Assembly: GCA_029215795.1 (NCBI GenBank)
Contig: JARDYH010000002.1
Coordinates: 9,293,001-9,357,000 of the forward strand
Length of the DNA: 64,000 bases
Source of the DNA: Anniella stebbinsi
Lineage: Eukaryota > Chordata > Lepidosauria > Squamata > Anniellidae
Direction of reading: 5' to 3'
The notes under the pieces were generated by a model. It ran no database searches, was not told where the DNA came from, and saw only the letters and a program-made list of their open reading frames with translations. Of this stretch, positions 55,641 through 64,000 are shown piece by piece. The position numbers and the translations under genes are program-made. Numbering within the stretch: the first letter of the stretch is position 1; every line of letters begins with the position of its first letter.

Positions 55641-56834
55641 AGTTTGGATCTTGGCAAAGGATGGCCATAGGATAATGAGTCTAAAGAACACTTAGAACTT
55701 GAAATGAATTTAGTATTTCATGGTGTTTAAATTTCCCTTACGGGGCTTTATATATGATGCAGTGTTTCCACACAGTAATTGGCTTCAAAAGATATTTGTA
55801 GAGTAGGAAAAGACGTTCTAATATGATCAAACAAGCTGGAGCATCTCCCCTTTGAGGAAAGGTGCAAGACTTTGGGGCTCTTTGCAAAAGATAAGGCAAA
55901 TAAGGGGAGACAGGTATAAAATTATGAATGGTGTGCGGAGAGATCCATAAAGAATCATAAAGGGACTGAAAGATCAATTAACCCAACCCTCTTTGAAGTC
56001 CATACCATTGGACATCTTAAGAGAGTAGATCTGCTGCCATCTATCTGTGATGGACGTAGCAGTTTGTTCCAGAACCTTCCATACCTTGTTTTAAAGATGG
56101 TGTCTCCAAATGAGAGCAGCAATGGAAGGACAGATTGAGTTCTGTCTTGTGTGGGCACATGTAACTTGCGGTGGACTATTGGAGATGCACCAGCTTGGTA
56201 TTTTGTTCCACGGGGAAGTCCAATATTGGTCCAACATGGATAATCAGCTTGCCAGACGGTAAAGTTTTGGCACCACATATTGGCATGATGTTTGAACTGA
56301 TGGAAGCAAGATGAGTTTGTTGCTGTTATGTTTTATTTCTTTATTTCCAAAAATTTATATGGCACTCCATATCTGAAACATATTTTGGAGGAAGGGGGTG
56401 GGTATATTTTTGTGGGAAAAAAATAGAAAGAAGGCCCTCAGCAACCAGCTATACTTTAAAAAGGTATGTGGAAACCCTGTCTACCTCCCCAAGGAGAAAA
56501 TTCTCTGAATTTTCTCCCCTCCCTGCAAAAGAGGCAGAAAAAAAACAATGCCTCTTTTTTAGGGACAGAGAAAGTTCCCAAAAATAGGGGGCAGTTTTCG
56601 GCCCAGCGCTAGAAATAATGGCTTCTTAAGTGGATTTTGGAGGATAATTCCCTCCCATTTACCTAATACCAGTGGTGTAGTAAAGCCAGGGTTGACAGGG
56701 ATGAAGCTCCAGCACTTTATTAGCAGGGATGCTGGCGTCTTCTGCCACTCCTCCCAGACTTCCCTGTTCCCCCTGGGCTTAGCTGCAGTCCTCACACTAG
56801 CTAGGGGGAAATGGATTTCCTCAGCAATGAGATT
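55641..56834. other. Unassigned DNA
   Basis: A possible LINE tail is near 56325-56365 ('ttttatttctttatttcc'). Open frames of 98-107 codons on the minus strand show no domain. Confidence 0.3.
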
Positions 56835-57370
56835 TTGGCTCAGTTTGGACAACACAATAGCCAGCAGTAGTTTCAGTAGTCAGCCGTGAGTTGAGCAGTC
56901 AGTGGTTGGTATTTGTGTCGTCTGTCAGACAAAAAACACCCCACGGTTGACTTTTTTGTCAAAAACACCACTGGAGAAACACAATCGGCTGCAGAATTTA
57001 CTAGTCTCACAACCGGTGGTTATTGTGTTGTCTGAACTGAGCAGTAGAGTTTTTCGGCCCATTGAGTTGTCGTTTTCGCCTGGCTACAGAGTTCCCAGGC
57101 TAGAGTGGCCAAAACTGAGCTGACTGCTCTGCTACATTTGACAGAACTTGCAATGGCTGCTGGGATAGCACCAAGAAGACTGAGGGAGGAGGGAGAGTGG
57201 GCAGAGGGGCAGGGGCTGGGTCAGTCAAATGCCGGGTTGACTATTAGTCCACTCCACGCCAGTCCCAACCACCCACAGTTGTGTAGAAACATGTTGTGTG
57301 GGGCGTATCTGCAAAATAACCAACTGTGAGCTGGCTACTCAACCCACTAATGTGTTGTCCGAATGCAGCC
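56835..57370. mobile_element. Long MITE, family H4
   Basis: The ends are TTGGCTCAGTTTGGACAACAC and GTGTTGTCCGAATGCAGCC. The flank 'att' occurs on both sides if the left end is placed at 56835. The right two thirds align with the copy at 43.9 kb ('ggagggagagtgggcagagg' and 'aataaccaactgtgagc'-like text). Confidence 0.72.
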
Positions 57371-58072
57371 ATTGTTCTGAGCTTACCCCTGTTGTAACAC
57401 CGAGTGTTTTGAGGTGGCCTGGTTTTGATTGGGCAACTAAGGCTCATTAGCTTTACAGAAAACCTGGTCCTGATGGAGATAAATCTGCTAGGACTGGTTT
57501 GTGGATATGGATCAGCAGAGCTGCCTGGATTTCGGGAGTGTCCTTGTGTGTGTCTGTGTGTGTGTGGAGGGAAGGCTATTTGGATTGTCGTGATAAGTGC
57601 CTGTACTTCAAAATTTACCTCTGCAGCACCGCATGCAGTCAGGGAAAGGATCTTGCAGCAACATTTTGGATTAGCTGGCCGAGGATGCTGTTCCAAGAAC
57701 TCACACCCTTTCCATTTCAGAAATGTCACCCCTGAACATGAAGCCGAATCCCTTCATGCTCAGGAAGGGTGAATGATAACCATCAAGCAAATTCTCGGTT
57801 CCCATTAAGCTTCCAATTAAGACATTGAACATTACCTCAGTGTTTCCTAAAAGCTGAATTCCTTTTGCCTGGCATGCTGCAAGGTGAGGAAGGATTAGGA
57901 TTAGAGGTGGTGAAACAGCTCCTTTGAAGCTCACCGGTTACATTTCTTCAGGAGGGTGAAGCCAGGATTCAGCATTATGAGTCCAAGCACATGATGTACT
58001 GCAGCCAGGTGAGAGTCGACAGAGGGCTCATCTTATACATGGATCTGTTCAAGACCAATTGCATTGTTTAAC
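57371..58072. other. Unassigned DNA
   Basis: A 161-codon minus-strand open frame (57244-57729) starts here and ends inside the H4 MITE. It has no domain and overlaps a 115-codon plus-strand frame. No gene supported. Confidence 0.3.
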
Positions 58073-58393
58073 TAGGGTGACCATATGGAAAGGAGGACAG
58101 GGCTCCTGTATCTTTAACAGTTTTATTGAAAAGGGAATTTCAGCAGGTGTCATTGTTATGCATGCAGCAGCTGTTGAAATTCCCTCTTCATCACAATCAT
58201 TAAAGCTGCAGGAGCCCTACCTAAAGTGAGCAGATACAATCGAGGACAGGGCCCCTGCAGCTTTAACTGTTGTGACGAAGAGGGAATTCCACCAGGTGCT
58301 GCATGCATACAAATGATACCTGCTGAAATTCCCTTTTCTACACAACTGTTAAAGATACAGGAGCCCTGTCCTCCTTTTCATACGGTCACCCTA
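58073..58393 (-). mobile_element. Palindromic hAT-like MITE, copy 10
   Basis: The ends are TAGGGTGACCATATG and GGTCACCCTA. The 7-bp motif 'gtttaac' abuts both ends. It is of the 'gcatgcagcagctg' subfamily with copies 4 and 5. The internal end is in minus orientation ('taaagtgagcagatacaat'). Confidence 0.9.
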
Positions 58394-60454
58394 GTTTAAC
58401 CAAGGGCCATTAGAGTATTGTTTATGATGGATGACCATTCCATGCATTTCCGGCACAGCACTACCTCAGATCATATCCCCGCCATTCACCTCATTTGCCT
58501 CGGCCTAAATCTCTTCTCAACTGTTATTTTTTAAAACAGTTGCCCCCCCCCCCACTTTTTTTTTAACATAATTCGAAGTGGTTTATAATGAAAACAAGAT
58601 ATAAAGAACAATAAACCGCCAAAATGAAAGGCAACTCATAAGGTTAAAAAAAGACAGCAATAAAAAGCAATCAGCAGAATTAAAACTGCATAACCCCAAA
58701 GCAAAACAACAGCAACAGCTCTGAGCAGAAAAAGCCGAATCCACAGAACCTGTCACCCTTTTCCCGAAGGTTTGCTGGAACGATCAAGTTTTAATGTGGT
58801 GATTAAAATAAACACGAGGCCAGGTGCTGCTTCTTTAGAGCGTGTTGGCACCAACATTGAGAAGGCCCTGCACGTTGTAGTCCACCAAACCTCCAACTGT
58901 GGGGGACCTGGTCCAATGTTTGGGTTGCTACAACACATCTGGAGATATTGGCATGCACATGTGGGCTTTCCCATGCTCTCCTCCCTGCTGAAGTCCCTAC
59001 ATGTCTTCCCGATCTGCTCTGGAGGGTCATCCAACTTTCTGGAGCAGATTTGAGGGAGGAGGAGGTCTGTGGAAAGCTTCAGGGGGAGGGGGAAACCATT
59101 CCACTCGCTTTTTCAATTCTGCTGGTGGAGGGTCAGGATTGGATATAGCCCACTATATGTGACATATTTCTTTTAATAACTCCAATATTTTACTTTCATC
59201 CAAGCAGTGGCTTTTTGAGATTTGAGCTGAGAAAGTCAGCTCAGAATTTTTCTTTATACAACATTCAAGTGGGGTGATAGAAGTGATAATATGAAGCTTC
59301 TTCTTTCGGAGATCCACATATATGCAACCTCTGGATTGCTGCAACCTTTTGATAGCAACCTATTAGGTACACAGGTGGCACTGTTTGAAATGTAAGGTTG
59401 AGGATTCCCTATGCAAGGAGGTGTAGCTTAACTTGTGAAAATAATTCTGCAGAGTGTCAGTATTCTTAATATACTATCGTTTTGGGGAGAATATGAGGTT
59501 TGCATCCATGGAAGATCCTGCTGCATGTGTCTGTCTATCCATCTTTTAACATGTTTTATATCCTTGGCCTAGGCTTCCAATTCTTAAATGATGTGGCTCA
59601 CAGTACAATGCGTATATTTTGCGCTCAAAGTAGCAGTTTGATCTTTTTGTGTTCTTGAAACAGATAACAGCTGGAATGACATATTGTGGGTGAACAATCC
59701 TAATTTTTCAGCTTCGCAATGTGGATTCTGCAGTCAAAAGAATTTATGCCAGAAAATAAAATACTTTATAATGGAAATTTATACAGTAAGAAAGACTCTT
59801 GATTTTTGCTTGTGATGGAATAGAAGACAAGGAGCATTGGTGGAAGGCAGAAACTCCAATGATGATCCGAGATTCTCCTGGAAACTCTCCACCCATTTTG
59901 GCTTCAGCCACCTGGACTGGAGCTCTGCCCCTTCACTTTTGGTCCTGCCCATCTCTGAAATGTAGCCCCTGCGACCCTTCCAAGATTGGAATTTGGTCCT
60001 CTGGACCACATTCCTGATGGAGATGCCAGACAAGCTCATCTGTGTGTTGCTCCAACAAGCAGCAGTTATCACGACTGAACCTTAAGTAGGGTTTGGATTC
60101 TTTTAGACTCCACTTCTCTTAAAGGAGCCTGGTCTGGCTGCAATGATGTGTGGTGGCTGTGGCATGCTAGAGACTTCACGGAGTCCTCAGAGTTGGAGGA
60201 TAGCCATGCAACCTCCTCTGGATGCAGGGGGTGTCTTCTTAGGGAGCTAGGTCCTGAGAAGGTGGAGGGCTCATTACATCTTTCTGTAACTCTGTACCTG
60301 AATAGTTAATTATCAGCCTTGGTTCATGACAAATTGCCATCTCAACCGAAGCCACTCCATTTTTTTATGCAGGGGACCCCCCCCCTTCAAGCCAGGTGTT
60401 CTCATCAGAAAGCTTTGTGCTCAGCATTAGCTACAGACAACTAAGCATCTTTAT
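58394..60454. other. Unassigned DNA, no gene recognised
   Basis: 58560-58700 is A-rich and may be a decayed L2 tail. Opposite-strand frames of about 93 codons at 58753-59053 overlap each other, and a 97-codon minus frame lies at 59779-60072. None shows a domain or splice support. Confidence 0.3.
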
Positions 60455-61802
60455 TAGGGGTGTGCACGGACCCCCCGGATCGGATCGGGACCCGGATCGG
60501 GACCTCCAATTTTGTCCCGGACCGGTTCAGACAAAATCGGAGGCCCCCCGGACCGGATCGAGTCCGATCCCGACCCAAAAATCGTACATTTTTGGATCGG
60601 CCGCCATTTTTTCCCCCATAGACTTGCATTGCAATGCAAGTCTATGAGGAAAAAATGGCGGCGGGTGGGTAAGGGGGGGCCTAACTCCCTCCCCCCCCCG
60701 GGGCCGTCCGCTGTGGACGGCCCCGGCAGGTAAACCCCCTCCCCCGCGCTCCCTACCCCCCCTGGGGCCGCCCGCTTCCATCCGCTGGCGCCCGCGGGCG
60801 CCAGCGGATAGAAGCGGACGGCTCCGGGGGGGGGTAAGCCCCCTTCCCCGCCACTGCTTACCTTCTCGGCCCGTCCGCTCCCGTCCGGCGCCGGCGGCTA
60901 CTACCAGCGGGCTCCGCGGCCTACTCTCGAGTAGCGCGCCGGGTGATGACATCACCCGGCGCGCCACCCTGGAGCAGGCCGCGGAGCCTGCTGGGAGTAG
61001 TAGGCGCCGGCGCCGGACGGGAGCCGCCGGGCCGGGCAGGTAAGGGCCCCCCTCCCCCCTCCCCCCTCCGCGCGCCCCCTCCTCCCCTCCACGCACCCCC
61101 TCCTTACCTTCCCTGCCCGGCGGCTCCCGGCCGGCGCCGGCGCCGGCGCCTACTACTTCCAGCAGGCTCCGCGGCCTGCTCTAGAGTAGCGCGCCGGGTG
61201 ATGACATCACCCGGTGCGCCACCCTAGAGCAGGCCGCGGAGCCTGCTGGGAGTAGTAGGCGCCGGCGCCGGACGGGAGCCGCCGGGCCGGGCAGGTAAGG
61301 GCCCCCCTCCCCCCTCCCCCCTCCGCGCGCCCCCTCCTCCCCTCCACGCACCCCCTCCTTACCTTCCCGGCCCGGCGGCTCCCGTCCGGCGCCGGCGCCT
61401 ACTACTACCAGCAGGCTCCGCGGCCTGCTCTAGAGTAGCGCGCCGGGTGATGACATCACCCGGCGCGCCACCCTAGAGCAGGCCGCGGAGCCTGCTAGTA
61501 GTAGTAGGCGCCGGCGCCGGACGGGAGCCACCGGGCCGAGAAGGTAAGCGCCCCCCTCCTCCCCCCCCCGCTGTCCACTTTCATCAGCGGGCGCCCGCTG
61601 GCGCCCGCCAATGGAAGCGGCGGTGGGCGCCAGTGGGCGCCCGCCGATCCGCCGATCCGCCGAACCGGTTCGGAGCTTTTTCGGACCGGTTCGGATTGGA
61701 TCGGCCGATCCAGCTGCGGGATCGGAAATCGGATAATTTATCCGATTTCCCACTGGACCGGACTCGGATCGTGGATCGGGTCCGATCCAGTGCACATCCC
61801 TA
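60455..61802. mobile_element. 1.35-kb GC-rich hAT-like element with internal tandem array
   Basis: The ends TAGGGGTGTGCAC and GTGCACATCCCTA are inverted, with a perfect 8-bp duplication 'atctttat' (60447-60454 and 61803-61810). Near the ends lie 'cggatcg'/'cgatccg' rich zones. A palindrome of about 60 bp is centred near 60632. The middle holds about three direct units of 250 bp marked by 'gggtgatgacatcaccc' at 60941, 61196 and 61445. No transposase frame; the long Arg/Pro/Gly frames are composition artefacts. It would score as a CpG island. Confidence 0.93.
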
Positions 61803-62450
61803 ATCTTTATTCACCTAGAGAGCTAGTTTATATATTCGGAAGAATTTAGTGATAAAGCTTTTTCTGGACTGCACTAGCTTGGACTGCATGTTTGAATGCT
61901 CTCTCTGCAGACAAAAACCTAGCCTGTAAAGTTGTAGCCTAACCTTTGCCCTGACATCACATTTTCAGTATGAAGGCTCTGTATAAACTCAGTGAGAACA
62001 AGGCCTGAGTTACACCTCCCCTGTGTGGGAGGCTCCGGAAGGTGGTTTCTGGCCCAATTCTCACAGAGGTATCTCACAGAGGTGGTGATGGTGGTGATGA
62101 TACATCACTTGATCACATACTCACCCATATCAAAATTCACTGCACATAGGAAAATTTACTTGCCAGGCAGATTTTCCCTGTCATGCTAGTTTTATGTGAG
62201 CAGTGGGGAGGAGCAGTCAGGTTTGCAATTTCCCATGTGCAGTTGGAAGTCATTCAGCTCACACCTCAGTTTTTAGAGCTCAGTGAGAACCAGGCCTCTA
62301 AATAATCTTGTGGGTGGAGACACTTCACAGAGTTCCCATTGTACTCCAGATGCAGGAACGGGTTGGAACGTTACCATCGTGTGTTTATATGTTGGCTCTC
62401 CTCTCTAACCTCTGCAGAGAGATTATCAATCAAAAGGACAACACAGTTAG
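61803..62450. other. Unassigned DNA
   Basis: No gene or repeat recognised apart from a GGT/GAT run at 62074-62100. Confidence 0.3.
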
Positions 62451-63215
62451 CTTAAGAACATAAGAAGTGCCCTGCTGGATCAGACTGAGGGTAGGCTGAC
62501 CAAATAAAATCCAGGTCAGGGCTCATGTAACTTTAACAGTTGTAGAGAAAAGGGAATTTCAGCCAGTGCCATTAGTTCCTGGTGAAATTCCCTCTTCATC
62601 ATAACAGTTCAAGTTGCAGGCACTATACTAGAGTGACCATATACAAAAGAAGGCAGGGCCCCTGCAACCTTAACAGTTTTGACGAAGAGGGAATTTCACC
62701 AGGAACTAATTGCATACAAAAGACACTGGCTGAAATTCCCTTTTCTCTACAACTGTTAAAGTTACATGAGCCCTGACTTGGATTTTATCTGGTCACCCTA
62801 ACTGAGGGTCCATCTAGTCCAGCACTCTGTTCACACAGTGGCCAACCAGCTGTCGACCAGGGACCAACAAAGCAGGATATGGTGCAACAGCACCCTCCCA
62901 ACCATGTTCCCCAGCAACTGATGCACATAGGTTTACTGCCTCAGATACTGGAGGTAACACATAACCATCAGGACTAGTAGCCATGGATAGCCTTCTCCTC
63001 CAGGGATTTATCCAACCCCCCTTTTAAAGCCATCCAAATTGGTGGCCATTACCACGTCTTGCGGTAGTGAATTCCATAGCTTAACTATGCACTGTGTGAG
63101 GAAGTCCTTTTATCTGTCCTGAATCTCCCACTAATCAGCTTCATGGGATGACCCCACTCGGTTCTAGTACTTTGAGAATGGGAGAAAACGACCTCTCTAT
63201 CCATATTCCTCACAC
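62451..63215 (-). mobile_element. CR1-superfamily LINE 3' region, interrupted by a MITE (ACATAAGAA family)
   Basis: It starts 'agaacataagaagtgccctg', is split at 'gactgaggg' by MITE copy 11, and continues from 'tccatctagtccagcact' to about 63215. It is the longest member of this LINE family in the window. Confidence 0.88.
62492..62800 (-). mobile_element. Palindromic hAT-like MITE, copy 11
   Basis: 309 bp with a perfect 8-bp duplication 'actgaggg' (62484-62491 and 62801-62808). Both ends are of the 'aaataaaatccaggtcagg' subtype. The internal end reads 'tagagtgaccatata' in minus orientation. The left unit has lost 'tttgtatgca' in its loop. Confidence 0.93.
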
Positions 63216-63690
63216 TTTTACTAGGGGAGATGTTTGGGATGTGGCTTTTGACTTTGACAGCCTTTTTGGGTGCAGCAGGAGGGTTGCCGTCTCTTTTTTG
63301 GGCGTTTCTGGATGGAGGTGCTTTGCCTTTGACAGCTGTAGGAATACTCTGAGTGAAGCTTTTACCAGTATAAGGGCACTCTGGGCCCGACAAATGATCT
63401 GGGAGAACCTGATGTTGCCGGTGGAACTGAATGGGCGCGGACCTGATCAGTTTCTTGGATGGTAAATCACTGTTTGAGAATGGGGTGTCATTATTTCTCC
63501 CCTCTTTCCTCAGCGCCAGTGAGAAAATGCGGGACAGTGCTACTGGGTGTAATTTCCTGGGGCCATCTTTTTTGGTTCCACTGTGAAGGCAAATAGACTT
63601 TGCCGTAGGAGTAGTTCGTTTCGATAAGCATTTTTCAGCATTTGTGCGGCTCTTCATATCCGAGAGAGAATTTGAGATGGTGCTGTTGCA
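63216..63690 (-). other. Unexplained open stretch between two CR1 fragments (possible exon or captured sequence)
   Basis: About 158 codons without a stop on the minus strand, continuing into LINE sequence on both sides (ORF 63085-63657 from its first ATG). The product is Lys-, Pro- and Ser-rich, for example APPSRNAQKRDGNPPAAPKK and VKVKSHIPNISPSKS. I recognise no domain. It matches none of the repeats I could identify here. A GTGAGG lies at its 3' side after 'aaaagt', a weak donor candidate. Alternatives are an unrecognised LINE segment, a retrocopy, or chance. Confidence 0.25.
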
Positions 63691-63808
63691 TTCATGTCCT
63701 TCTTGTGGGTTCCTAGGGCCACAGCTGTTGGGCCACTGTATGAACAGAATCCTGGAGTAGATGGACCCATGGTCTGATCTAGCATGGCTCTTCTTATGTT
63801 CTTATATA
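63691..63808 (+). mobile_element. CR1-superfamily LINE 3' end, opposite orientation (ACATAAGAA family)
   Basis: 'gggccactgtatgaacagaa' through 'catggctcttcttatgttct' is the reverse complement of the family's 3' end, so this LINE copy points to the right. Together with the copy at 62451-63215 it forms an inverted pair around the unexplained stretch. Confidence 0.85.
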
Positions 63809-64000
63809 AAAGAAAAAAAGTGAAGAAAGTGAAATGGGATAGATTTATCCATTTCTGTTTTCCTAATGCGGTTTCTCTTCCCCTCTCCCCGTCCCAAAGC
63901 TGCTAAACATAAACTAGACATTCTTAGTTGTCTGTACGATACCTATGTTCTCAACTCAAACAACCACTATCTCTGTGCCATGTCAACTAGCTGGAAGGTG
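63809..64000. other. Unassigned DNA at the window edge
   Basis: No gene or repeat recognised. Confidence 0.3.

Noticed and set aside
57244..57772. 161-codon minus-strand frame and 115-codon plus-strand frame
   Set aside because: The minus frame reads out of an H4 MITE and neither shows a known motif. Two overlapping antisense frames are more likely chance.
60527..61795. Open frames up to 189 codons and an apparent CpG island
   Set aside because: They lie wholly within the hAT-like element and reflect its tandem GC-rich units. No transposase motif is seen.

Overview
The window looks like nuclear DNA of a non-mammalian amniote, most likely a squamate reptile (lizard or snake). The grounds are the repeats: many CR1-type LINE 3' ends, L2-type LINE tails with reverse-transcriptase remnants, tRNA-derived SINEs, a short repeat built on a 'ttacttctgagtaa...ggatcg' motif, abundant miniature inverted-repeat DNA transposons, and no Alu or L1. 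The species is an inference. There are no bacterial operons, phage genes or CRISPR arrays.

No protein-coding gene can be assigned with confidence. Most open frames are short shadows of repeats, microsatellites or GC-rich DNA. The one strong host-gene signal is a CpG island at about 35.4-36.9 kb. It holds a CGG run, long polypyrimidine tracts, a TATA-like box (36097-36104), a short upstream ORF with a good Kozak context (36442-36534) and a consensus splice donor (intron from 36793). I read it as the promoter and first, probably non-coding, exon of an unidentified plus-strand gene whose first intron runs off the right edge. A second, weak candidate is an unexplained open stretch on the minus strand at 63216-63690, wedged between two CR1 fragments.

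Layout: 1-11.7 kb is old intergenic DNA with microsatellites, CR1 pieces, a tRNA-SINE and Harbinger-like MITEs. 11.7-33.2 kb is an accessory-rich stretch with nine copies of one palindromic hAT-like MITE, L2 and CR1 fragments, and GC-rich or AT-rich hAT-like elements. 33-35 kb is sparse. 35-39.5 kb is the CpG island and proximal intron, nearly free of transposons. 39.5-64 kb is again mosaic, with interlaced foldback elements, Harbinger-like MITEs, a long CR1 fragment, a triple-nested transposon, and a 1.35-kb GC-rich hAT-like element.

The most interesting system is the palindromic family (11 copies, usual length 309-323 bp). Seven copies have matching 7-8 bp flanking duplications, four of them perfect 8-mers, which supports hAT-type transposition. 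Each full copy is a complete unit of about 172 bp fused to an inverted, truncated second copy, so it carries a third, internal transposon end at its centre. One copy has two different end subtypes and no target duplication, as expected of a recombinant. A GC-rich element at 22682-23421 has similar ends and may have used the same transposase. All coordinates, alignments and duplications were read by eye; no database search was run.
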